Below the pieces are notes generated by a model. The model had not been told where the DNA came from. It saw only the letters and a program-made list of their open reading frames with translations, and did no database searches. Shown in pieces: positions 51,261-63,000 of a stretch of 64,000 bases of DNA. The stretch comes from Colletes latitarsis (lineage: Eukaryota > Arthropoda > Insecta > Hymenoptera > Colletidae), in assembly GCF_051014445.1 (NCBI RefSeq), contig NW_027488365.1, positions 42,790,001 through 42,854,000 of the forward strand. Reading direction: 5' to 3'. How positions within the stretch are numbered: position 1 is the stretch's first letter; the number at the start of each line of letters is the position of its first letter. The position numbers and the translations under genes are program-made.

Positions 51261-51772
51261 TTGGTCTGGGTTAGGTCTGGGTTATGCCCGCATCTGGCTC
51301 ATGATTTTGCCTTCTTCGCATACTTGTTGGCCAGATCCTGGGTTTTTTTCGTGTTTGAATCACGTAGTAATGTGGTAACACACTGAAGCAGTCAATTAAA
51401 CCTGGATTCGGACAGTATTTTAGAGGATAACACCCGTCAGGTCTGGGTTAGGTCCGGGGTATGCCCGCATCTGGCTCATGATTTTGCCTTCTTCGCATAC
51501 TTGTTGGCCAGATCCTGGGTTTTTTTCGTGTTTGAATCACGTAGTAATGTGGTAACACACTGAAGCAGTCAATTAAACCTGGTTTCGATCAATATTTCAA
51601 AGGATAACACCCGTCAGGTCTGGGTTAGGTCCGGGGTATGCCCGCATCTGGCTCATGATTTTGCCTTCTTCGCATACTTGTTGGCCAGATCCTGGGTTTT
51701 TTTCGTGTTTGAATCACGTAGTAATGTGGTAACACACTGAAGCAGTCAATTAATCCTGGTTTCGATCAATAT

Positions 51773-53370
51773 TTCTCAGGATAACACCGGTTAAGTCTGG
51801 GTTAGGTCTGGGTTATGCCCGCATCAGGCTCATGATTTTGCCCACTTCGCATACTTGTTGACCAGATCCTGGGTTTTTTCCGTGTTTGATTCACGTACTA
51901 ATGTTGTACCACACTGAGGCAGTCAATTAAACCTGGATTCGGACAGTATTTTAGAGGATAACACCGGTTAGGTCTGGGTTAGGTCTGGATTATGCGCGCA
52001 TCTGGCTTATACTTTCTCCTTTTTCGCTAACTTGTTGGCTAGATCCTGGGTTTTTTCGGGTTCGGATCACGTAGTAATGTGGTAACACACTGAAGCAGTC
52101 AATTAAACCTGGTTTCGATCTATATTTTAGAGGATAACACCGGTTAGGTATGGGTTAGGTCTGGTATATGCGCGCATCTGGCTCATACTTTCGCCTTTTT
52201 CGCAAACTTGTTGGCCAGATCCTGGGTTTTTTCCGTGTTTGAATCACGTAGTAATGTGGTAACACACTGAAGCAGTCAATTAAACCTGGTTTCGATCAAT
52301 ATTTTAGAGGATAACACCGGTTAGGTCTGGGTTAGGTCTGGTATATGCGCGCATCTGGCTTATACTTTCGCCTTTTTCGCAAACTTGTTGGCCAGATCAT
52401 GGGTTTTTTCCGTGTTTGAATAACGTAGTAATGTTGTACCACACTGAGGCAGTCAATTAAACCTGGATTCGGACAGTATTTTAGAGGATAACACCGGTTA
52501 GGTCTGGGTTAGGTCTGGGTTATGCCCGCATCTGGCTCATGATTTTGCCTTCTTCGCATACTTGTTGGCCAGATCCTGGGTTTTTTTCGTGTTTGAATCA
52601 CGTAGTAATGTGGTAACACACTGATGCAGTCAATTAAACCTGGTTTCGATCAATATTTCAGAGGATAACACCGGTTAGGTCTGGGTTAGGTCTGGGTTAT
52701 GCCCGGATCTGGCTCATGATTTTGCCTTCTTCGCATACTTGTTGGCCAGATCCTGGGGTTTTTCGTGCATGAATCTCGTACTAATGTTGTACCACACTGA
52801 GGCAGTCAATTAAACCTGGATTCGGACAGTATTTTAGAGGATAACACCGGTTAGGTCTGGGTTAGGTCTGGTTTATGCGCGCATCTGGCTTGTACTTTCT
52901 CCTTTTTCGCTAACTTGTTGGCTAGATCCTGGGTTTTTTCGGGTTCGGATCACGTAGTAATGTGGTAACACACTGAAGCAGTCAATAAAACCTGGTTTCG
53001 ATCAATATTTTAGAGGATAACACCGGTTAGGACTGGGTTAGGTCTGGGTTATGCCCGCATCTGGCTCATGATTTTGCCTTCTTCGCATACTTGTTGGCCA
53101 GATCCTGGGTTTTTTTCGTATATGAATCACGTAGTAATGTGGTAACACACTGAAGCAGTCAATTAAACCTGGTTTCATCAATATTTTAGAGGATAACACC
53201 GGTTAGGTCAGGGTTAGGTCTGGGTTATGCCCGCATCTGGCTTATACATTCGCCTTTTTCGCAAACTTGTTGGCTAGATCCTGGGTTTTTTTCGTGTTTG
53301 AATCGCGTAGTAATGTGGTAACACAATGAAGAAGTCAATTAACCCTGGTTTCGATCCATATTTTGGCGGA
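51773..53370 (+). repeat. Segmental duplication (offset 2,298 bp), unit 2
   Basis: Repeats the marker order of unit 1, but one monomer (about 50,570-50,745 in unit 1) is missing, so the offset falls from 2,298 to about 2,120 partway through. About three monomers separate the two units. Confidence 0.7.
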
Positions 53371-55679
53371 TAACACCGGTTAGGTCTGGGTTAGGTCTGG
53401 GTTATGCCCGCATCTGACTCATGATTTTGCCTTTTTCGCATACTTGTTGGCCAGATCCTGGGTTTTTTTAGTGTTTGAATCACGTAGGCAAGTGGTAACA
53501 CACTGAAGCAGTCAATTAAACCTGGTTTCGATCAATATTTTAGAGGATAACACCGGTTAGGTCTGGGTTAGGTCTGGGTTATGCCCGCATCTGGCTCATG
53601 ATTTTGCCTTCTTCGCATACTTGTTGGCCAGATCCTGGGTTTTTTTCGTGTTTGAATCACGTAGTAATGTGGTAACACACTGAAGCAGTCAATTAAACCT
53701 GGTTTCGATCAATATTTCAAAGGATAACACCCGTCAGGTCTGGGTTAGGTCCGGGGTATGCCCGCATCTGGCTCATGATTTTGCCTTCTTCGCATACTTG
53801 TTGGCCAGATCCTGGGTTTTTTTCGTGTTTGAATCACGTAGTAATGTGGCAACACTCTGAAGCAGTCAATTAAACCAGGTTTCGATGAATATTTTAGAGG
53901 ATAACACTGGTTAGGTCTGGGTTAGGTCTGGTATATGCGCGCATCTGGCTTATACTTTCGCCTTTTTCGCAAACTTGTTGGCCAGATCCTGGGTTTTTTC
54001 CGCGTTTGAATCACATAGTAATGTGGTACCACACTGAGGCAGTCAATTAAACCTGGTTTCGATCAATATTTCACAGGATAACACCGGTTAAGTCTGGGTT
54101 AGGTCTGGGTTATGCCCGCATCAGGCTCATGATTTTGCCTTCCTCGCATACTTGTTGGCCAGATCCTGGGTTTTTTTCGTGTTTGAATCACGTAGTAATG
54201 TGGTAACACACTGAAGCAGTCAATTAAACCTGGATTCGGACAGTATTTCAGAGGATAACACCCGTTAGGTCTGGGTTAGGTCCGGGATGTGCCCGCATCT
54301 GGCTCATGATTTTGCCTTCTTCGCATACTTGTTGGCCATATCCTGGGTTTTTTTCGTGTTTGAATCACGTAGTAATGTGGTAACACTCTGAAGCAGTCAA
54401 TTAAACCAGGTTTCGATGAATATTTTAGAGGATAACACCGGTTAGGTCTGGGTTAGGTCTGGGATATGCGCGCAACTGGCTTATACTTTCGCCTTTTTCG
54501 CAAACTTGTTGGCCAGATCCTGGGTTTTTTTCGTGTTTGAATCACGTAGGCATGTGGTAACACACTGAAGCAGTCAATTAAACCTGGTTTCGATCAATAT
54601 TTTAGAGGATAACACCGGTTAGGTCTGGGTTAGGTCTGGGATATGCGCGCATCTGGCTTATACTTTCGCCTTTTCCGCAAACTTGTTGGCCAGATCATGG
54701 GTTTTCCCGTGTTTGAATCACGTAGTAATGTGGTACCACACTGAGGCAGTCAATTAAACCTGGTTTCGATCAATATTTTAGAGGATAACACCGGTTAGGT
54801 CTGGTTTAGGTCTGGGATATGCGCGCATCTGGCTTATACTATCGCCTTTTTCGCAAACTTGTTGGCCAGATCCTGGTTTTTTTCCGTGTTTGAATCACGT
54901 AGTAATGTGGTACCACACTGATGCAGTCAATTAAACCTGGTTTCGATCAATATTTCAGAGGCTAACACCGGTTAGGTCTGGGTTAGGTCTGGGTTATGCC
55001 CGCATCTGGCTCATGATTTTGCCCTCTTCGCATACTTGTTGACCGGATCCTGGGTTTTTTTCGTGTTTGATTCACGTAGTAATGTTGTACCACACTGAGG
55101 CAGTCAATTAAACCTGGATTCGGACAGTATTTTAGAGGATAACACCGGTTAGGTCTGGGTTAGGTCTGGATTATGCCCGCATCTGGCTCATGATTTTGAC
55201 TTCTTCGCATACTTGTTGGCCAGATCCTGGGTTTTTTTCGTGTTTGAATCACGTAGTAATGTGGTAACACACTGAAGCAGTTAATTAAACCAGGTTTCGA
55301 TCAATATTTTAGGGGATAACACCGGTTAGGTCTGGGTTAGGTCTGGGATATGCGCGCATCTGGCTTATACTTTCGCCTTTTTCGCATACTTGTTGACCAG
55401 ATCCTGGTTTTTTTCCGTGTTTGAATCACGTAGTAATGTGGTACCACACTGATGCAGTCAATTAAACCTGGTTTCGATCAATATTTCAGAGGCTAACACC
55501 GGTTAGGTCTGGGTTAGGTCTGGGATATGCGCGCATCTGGCTTATACTTTCGCCTTTTTCGCAAACTTCTTGGCCAGATCCTGGTTTTTTTCCGTGTTTG
55601 ACTCACGTAGTAATGTGGTAACACACTGAAGCAGTCAATTAAACCTGGTTTCGATCAATATTTTAGAGGATAACACCGG

Positions 55680-55690
55680 TTAGGTATGGG
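55680..55690 (+). repeat. Monomer with a single telomere-like 11-mer
   Basis: One TTAGGTATGGG followed directly by TTATGCCC; the second unit is absent. Confidence 0.8.
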
Positions 55691-57429
55691 TTATGCCCGC
55701 ATCTGGCTCATGCTTTTGCCTTCTTCGCATACTTGTTGGCCAGATCCTGGGTTTTTTTCGTGTTTGAATCACGTAGTAATGTGGTAACACTCTGAAGCAG
55801 TCAATTAAACCTGGTTTCGATCAATATTTTAGAGGATAACACCGGTTAGGTCTGGGTTAGGTCTGGGTTATGCCCGCATCTGGCTCATGATTTTGCCTTC
55901 TTCGCATACTTGTTGGCCAGATCCTGGGTTTTTTTCGTGTTTGACTCACGTAGTAATGTGGTAACACACTGAAGCAGTCAATTAAACCTGGTTTCGATCA
56001 ATATTTTAGAGGATAACACCGGTTGGGTCTGGGTTAGGTCTGGGTTATGCCCGCATCTGGCTCATGATTTTGCTTTCTTCGCATACTTGTTGGCCAGATC
56101 CTGGGTTTTTTTCGTGTTTGAATCACGCAGTAATGTGGTAACACACTGAAGCAGTCAATTAAACCTGGTTTCGATCAATATTTTAGAGGATAACACCGGT
56201 TAGGTCTGAGTTAGGTCTGGTATATGCGCGCATCTGGCTTATACTTTCGCCTTTTTCGCAAACTTCTTGGCCAGATCATGGGTTTTTTCCGTGTTTGAAT
56301 AACGTAGTAATGTTGTACCACACTGATGCAGTCAATTAAACCTGGATTCGGACAGTATTTTAGAGGATAACACCGGTTAGGTCTGGGTTAGGTCTGGGTT
56401 ATGCCCGCATCTGGCTCATGATTTTGCCTTCTTCGCATACTTGTTGGCCAGATCCTGGGTTTTTTTCGTGTTTGAATCACGTAGTAATGTGGTAACACAC
56501 TGAAGCAGTCAATTAAACCTCGTTTCGATCAATATTTTAGAGGATAACACCGGTTAGGACTGGGTTAGGTCTGGGTTGTGCCCGCATCTGGCTCATGATT
56601 TTGCCTTCTTCGCATACTTGTTGGCCAGATCCTGGGTTTTTTTCGTGTTTGAATCACGTAGTAATGTGGTAACACACTGAAGCAGTCAATTAAACCTGGT
56701 TTCGATCCATATTTTGGAGGATAACACCGGTTAGGTCTGGGTTAGGTCTGGGTTATGCCCGCATCTCGCTCATGATTTTGCCTTTTTCGCATACTTGTTG
56801 GCCAGATCCTGGGTTTTTTTAGTGTTTGAATCACGTAGGCATGTGGTAACACACTGAAGCAGTCAATTAAACCTGGTTTCGATCAATATTTCAAAGGATA
56901 ACACCCGTTAGGTCTGAGTTAGGTCCGGGATATGCCCGCATCTGGCTCATGATTTTGCCTTCTTCGCATACTTGTCGGCCAGATCCTGGGTTTTTTTCGT
57001 GTTTGAATCACGCAGTAATGTGGTAACACACTGAAGCAGTCAATTAAACCTGGTTTCGATCAATATTTTAGAGGATAACACCGGTTAGGTCTGAGTTAGG
57101 TCTGGGATATGCGCGCATCTGGCTTATACTTTCGCTTTATGCGCAAACTTGTTGGCCAGATCCTGGGTTTTTTCCGTGTTTGAATCACGTAGTAATGTGG
57201 TAACACACTGAAGCAGTCAATTAAACCCGGTTTCGATCAATATTTTAGAGGATAACACCGGTTAGGTCTGGGTTAGGTCTGGTATATGCGCGCATCTGGC
57301 TTATACTTTCGCCTTTTTCGCAAACTTCTTGGCCAGATCATGGGTTTTTTCCGTGTTTGAATAACGTAGTAATGTTGTACCACACTGATGCAGTCAATTA
57401 AACCTGGATTCGGACAGTATTTTAGAGGA

Positions 57430-58489
57430 TAACACCGGTTAGGTCTGGGTTAGGTCTGGTATATGCGCGCATCTGGCTTATACTTTCGCCTTTTCCGCAA
57501 ACTTGTTGGCCAGATCCTGGGTTTTCCCGTGTTTGAATCACGTAGTAATGTGGTACCACACTGAGGCCCCACAATTAAACCTGGTTTCGATCAATATTTT
57601 AGAGGATAACACCGGTTAGGTCTGGGTTAGGTCTGGGATATGCGCGCATCTGGCTTATACTATCGCCTTTTTCGCAAACTTGTTGGCCAGATCCTGGTTT
57701 TTTTCCGTGTTTGAATCACGTAGTAATGTGGTACCACACTGATGCAGTCAATTAAACCTGGTTTCGATCAATATTTCAGAGGCTAACACCGGTTAGGTCT
57801 GGGTTAGGTCTGGGTTATGCCCGCATCTGGCTCATGATTTTGCCCTCTTCGCATACTTGTTGACCAGATCCTGGGTTTTTTTCGTGTTTGATTCACGTAG
57901 TAATGTTGTACCACACTGAGGCAGTCAATTAAACCTGGATTCGGACAGTATTTTAGAGGATAACACCGGTTAGGTCTGGGTTAGGTCTGGATTATGCCCG
58001 CATCTGGCTCATGATTTTGACTTCTTCGCATACTTGTTGGCCAGATCCTGGGTTTTTTTCGTGTTTGAATCACGTAGTAATGTGGTAACACACTGAAGCA
58101 GTTAATTAAACCAGGTTTCGATCAATATTTTAGGGGATAACACCGGTTAGGTCTGGGTTAGGTCTGGGATATGCGCGCATCTGGCTTATACTTTCGCCTT
58201 TTTCGCAAACTTGTTGGCCAGATCCTGGGTTTTTTCCGTGTTTGAATCACGTAGTAATGTTGTACCACACTGAGGCAGTCATTTAAACCTGGTTTCGATC
58301 AATATTTCACAGGATAACACCGGTTAGGTCTGGGTTAGGTCTGGGTTATGCCCGCATCTGGCTCATGATTTTGCCTTCTTCGCATACTTGTTGGCCAGAT
58401 CCTGGGTTTTTTTCGTGTTTGAATCACGTAGTAATGTGGTAACACTCTGAAGCAGTCAATTAAACCAGGTTTCGATGAATATTTTAGAG
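57430..58489 (+). repeat. ~1,060-bp tandem duplication, unit 1
   Basis: Six monomers. Marked by GAGGCCCCACAATTAAA at 57,563, where the usual text is GAGGCAGTCAATTAAA, plus GAGGCTAACACC near 57,779 and ATTTTGACTTC near 58,014. Confidence 0.75.
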
Positions 58490-59545
58490 GATAACACCGG
58501 TTAGGTCTGGGTTAGGTCTGGGATATGCGCGCATCTGGCTTATACTTTCGCCTTTTCCGCAAACTTGTTGGCCAGATCCTGGGTTTTCCCGTGTTTGAAT
58601 CACGTAGTAATGTGGTACCACACTGAGGCCCCACAATTAAACCTGGTTTCGATCAATATTTTAGAGGATAACACCGGTTAGGTCTGGGTTAGGTCTGGGA
58701 TATGCGCGCATCTGGCTTATACTATCGCCTTTTTCGCAAACTTGTTGGCCAGATCCTGGTTTTTTTCCGTGTTTGAATCACGTAGTAATGTGGTACCACA
58801 CTGATGCAGTCAATTAAACCTGGTTTCGATCAATATTTCAGAGGCTAACACCGGTTAGGTCTGGGTTAGGTCTGGGTTATGCCCGCATCTGGCTCATGAT
58901 TTTGCCCTCTTCGCATACTTGTTGACCAGATCCTGGGTTTTTTTCGTGTTTGATTCACGTAGTAATGTTGTACCACACTGAGGCAGTCAATTAAACCTGG
59001 ATTCGGACAGTATTTTAGAGGATAACACCGGTTAGGTCTGGGTTAGGTCTGGATTATGCCCGCATCTGGCTCATGATTTTGACTTCTTCGCATACTTGTT
59101 GGCCAGATCCTGGGTTTTTTTCGTGTTTGAATCACGTAGTAATGTGGTAACACACTGAAGCAGTTAATTAAACCAGGTTTCGATCAATATTTTAGGGGAT
59201 AACACCGGTTAGGTCTGGGTTAGGTCTGGGATATGCGCGCATCTGGCTTATACTTTCGCCTTTTTCGCAAACTTGTTGGCCAGATCCTGGGTTTTTTCCG
59301 TGTTTGAATCACGTAGTAATGTTGTACCACACTGAGGCAGTCATTTAAACCTGGTTTCGATCAATATTTCACAGGATAACACCGGTTAGGTCTGGGTTAT
59401 GCCCGCATCTGGCCCATGCTTTTGCCTTCTTCGCATACTTGTTGGCCAGATCCTGGGTTTTTTTCGTGTTTGAATCACATAGTAATGTGGTAACACTCTG
59501 AAGCAGTCAATTAAACCAGGTTTCGATGAATATTTTAGAGGATAA
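58490..59545 (+). repeat. ~1,060-bp tandem duplication, unit 2
   Basis: Repeats all unit 1 markers at +1,062 bp. It differs by loss of one 11-bp telomere-like unit near 59,386 and by CCCATGCTTTTGCC near 59,413. A further GAGGCCCCACAA monomer lies at 63,909, so the variant has spread beyond this pair. Confidence 0.75.
59386..59396 (+). repeat. Monomer with a single telomere-like 11-mer
   Basis: One TTAGGTCTGGG then TTATGCCC. Its duplicate partner near 58,323 has two units, so the loss followed the ~1,060-bp duplication. Confidence 0.83.
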
Positions 59546-60082
59546 CACCGGTTAGGTCTGGGTTAGGTCTGAGATATGCGCGCATCTGGCTTATACTTTC
59601 GCCTTTTTCGCAAACTTGTTGGCCAGATCCTGGGTTTTTTCCGTGTTTGAATCACGTAGTAATGTGGTACCACACTGAGGCAGTCAATTAAACCTGGTTT
59701 CGATCAATATTTCACAGGATAACACCGGTTAGGTCTGGGTTAGGTCTGGGTTATGCCCGCATCAGGCTCATGATTTTGCCTTCTTCGCATACTTGTTGGC
59801 CAGATCCTGGGTTTTTTTCGTGTTTGAATCACGTAGTAATGTGGGAACACACTGAAGGAGTCAATTAAACCTGGTTTCGATCAATATTTTAGAGGATAAC
59901 ACCGGTTAGGTCTGGGTTAGGTCTGGGTTATGCCCGCATCTGGCTCATGATTTTGCCTTCTTCGCATACTTGTTGGCCAGATCCTGGGTTTTTTTCGTGT
60001 TTGACTCACGTAGTAATGTGGTAACACACTGAAGCAGTCAATTAAACCTGGTTTCGATCAATATTTTAGAGGATAACACCGG

Positions 60083-60093
60083 TTAGGTCTGGG
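60083..60093 (+). repeat. Monomer with a single telomere-like 11-mer
   Basis: One TTAGGTCTGGG then TTATGCCC. The related monomer near 56,024 has two units, the first reading TTGGGTCTGGG. Confidence 0.8.
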
Positions 60094-63000
60094 TTATGCC
60101 CGCATCTGGCTCATGATTTTGCTTTCTTCGCATACTTGTTGGCCAGATCCTGGGTTTTTTTCGTGTTTGAATCACGCAGTAATGTGGTAACACACTGAAG
60201 CAGTCAATTAAACCTGGTTTCGATCAATATTTTAGAGGATAACACCGGTTAGGTCTGAGTTAGGTCTGGGATATGCGCGCATCTGGCTTATACTTTCGCC
60301 TTTTTCGCAAACTTCTTGGCCAGATCATGGGTTTTTTCCGTGTTTGAATAACGTAGTAATGTTGTACCACACTGATGCAGTCAATTAAACCTGGATTCGG
60401 ACAGTATTTTAGAGGATAACACCGGTTAGGTCTGGGTTAGGTCTGGGTTATGCCCGCATCTGGCTCATGATTTTGCCTTCTTCGCATACTTGTTGGCCAG
60501 ATCCTGGGTTTTTTTCGTGTTTGAATCACGTAGTAATGTGGTAACACACTGAAGCAGTCAATTAAACCTCGTTTCGATCAATATTTTAGAGGATAACACC
60601 GGTTAGGACTGGGTTAGGTCTGGGTTGTGCCCGCATCTGGCTCATGATTTTGCCTTCTTCGCATACTTGTTGGCCAGATCCTGGGTTTTTTTCGTGTTTG
60701 AATCACGTAGTAATGTGGTAACACACTGAAGCAGTCAATTAAACCTGGTTTCGATCAATATTTTAGAGGATAACACCGGTTAGGTCTGGGTTAGGTCTGG
60801 GTTATGCCCGCATCTGGCTCATGATTTTGCCTTCTTCGCATACTTGTTGGCCAGATCCTGGGTTTTTTTCGTATATGAATCACGTGGTAATGTGGTAACA
60901 CACTGAAGCAGTCAATTAAACCTGGTTTCATCAATATTTTAGAGGATAACACCGGTTAGGTCAGGGTTAGGTCTGGGTTATGCCCGCATCTGGCTTATAC
61001 ATTCGCCTTTTCGCAAACTTGTTGGCTAGATCCTGGGTTTTTTTCGTGTTTGAATCGCGTAGTAATGTGGTAACACAATGAAGAAGTCAATTAACCCTGG
61101 TTTCGATCCATATTTTGGAGGATAACACCGGTTAGGTCTGGGTTAGGTCTGGGTTATGCCCGCATCTCGCTCATGATTTTGCCTTTTTCGCATACTTGTT
61201 GGCCAGATCCTGGGTTTTTTTAGTGTTTGAATCACGTAGGCATGTGGTAACACACTGAAGCAGTCAATTAAACCTGGTTTCGATCAATATTTCAAAGGAT
61301 AACACCCGTTAGGTCTGGGTTAGGTCTGGGATATGCCCGCATCTGGCTCATGATTTTGCCTTCTTCGCATACTTGTCGGCCAGATCCTGGGTTTTTCTCG
61401 TGTTTGAATCACGTAGTAATGTGGTAACACTCTGAAGCAGTCAATTAAACCAGGTTTCGATGAATATTTTAGAGGATAACAGCGGTTAGGTCTGGGTTAG
61501 GTCTGGGTTATGCCCGCATCTGGCTCATGATTTTGCCTTCTTCGCATACTTGTTGGCCAGATCCTGGGTTTTTTTCGTGTTTGAATCACGTAGTAATGTG
61601 GTAACACACTGAAACAGTTAATTAAACCTGGTTTCGATCAATATTTCAGAGGATAACACCCGTTAGGTCTGGGTTAGGTCCGGGATATGCCCGCATCTGG
61701 CTCATGATTTTGCCTTCTTCGCATACTTGTTGGCCAGATCCTGGGTTTTTTTCGTGTTTGAATCACGTAGTAATGTGGTAACACTCTCAAGCAGTCAATT
61801 AAACCAGGTTTCGATGAATATTATAGAGGATAACACCGGTTAGGTCTGGGTTAGGTCTGGGATATGCGCGGATCTGGCTTATACTTTCGCCTTTTTCGCA
61901 AACTTGTTGGCCAGATCCTGGGTTTTTTTCGTGTTTGAATCACGTAGTAATGTTGTACCACACTGAGGCAGTCAATTAAACCTGGATTCGGACAGTATTT
62001 TAGAGGATAACACCGGTTAGGTGTGGGTTAGGTCTGGGTTATGCCCGCATCTGGCTCATGATTTTGCCTTCTTCGCATACTTGTTGGCCAGATCCTGGGT
62101 TTTTTTCGTGTTTGAATCACGTAGTAATGTGGTACCACACTGATGCAGTCAATTAAACCTGGTTTCGATGAATATTTTAGAGGATAACACCGGTTAGGAC
62201 TGGGTCAGGTCTGGGATATGCGCGCATCTCGCTTATACTATCGCCTTTTTCGCAAACTTGTTGGCAAGATCCTGGGTTTTTTCCGTGTTTGAATCACGTA
62301 GTAATGTGGTACCACACTGATGCAGTTAATTAAACTTGGTTTCGATGAATATTTTAGAGGATAACACCGGTTAGGACTGGGTTAGGTCTGGGTTATGCCC
62401 ATATCTGCTCATGATTTTGCCTTCTTCGCATACTTGTTGGCCAGATCCTGGGTTATTTTCGTGTTTGAATCACGTAGTAATGTGGTAACACACTGAAGCA
62501 GTCAATTAAACCTGGTTTCGATCAATATTTTAGAGGATAACACCGGTAAGGTCTGGGTTAGGTCTGGGTTATGCCCGCATCTGGCTCATGATGTTGCCTT
62601 CTTCGCATACTTGTTGGCCAGATCCTGGGTTTTTTCCGTGTTTGAATCACGTAGTAATCTGGTAACACACTGAAGCAGTCAATTAAACCTGGTTTCGATC
62701 AATATTTTAGAGGATAACACCGGTTAGGTCTGGGTTAGGTCTGGGATATGCGCGCATCTGGCTTATACTATCGCCTTTTTCGCAAACTTGTTGGCCAGAT
62801 CCTGGTTTTTTTCCGTGTTTGAATCACGTAGTAATGTGGTACCACAGTGATGCAGTCAATTAAACCTGGTTTCGATCAATATTTCAGAGGATAACACCGG
62901 TTAGGTCTGGGTTAGGTCTGCGTTATGCGCGCATCTGGCTTATACTTTCGCCTTTTTCGCAAACTTGTTGGCCAGATCCTGGGTTTTTTCCGTGTTTGAA

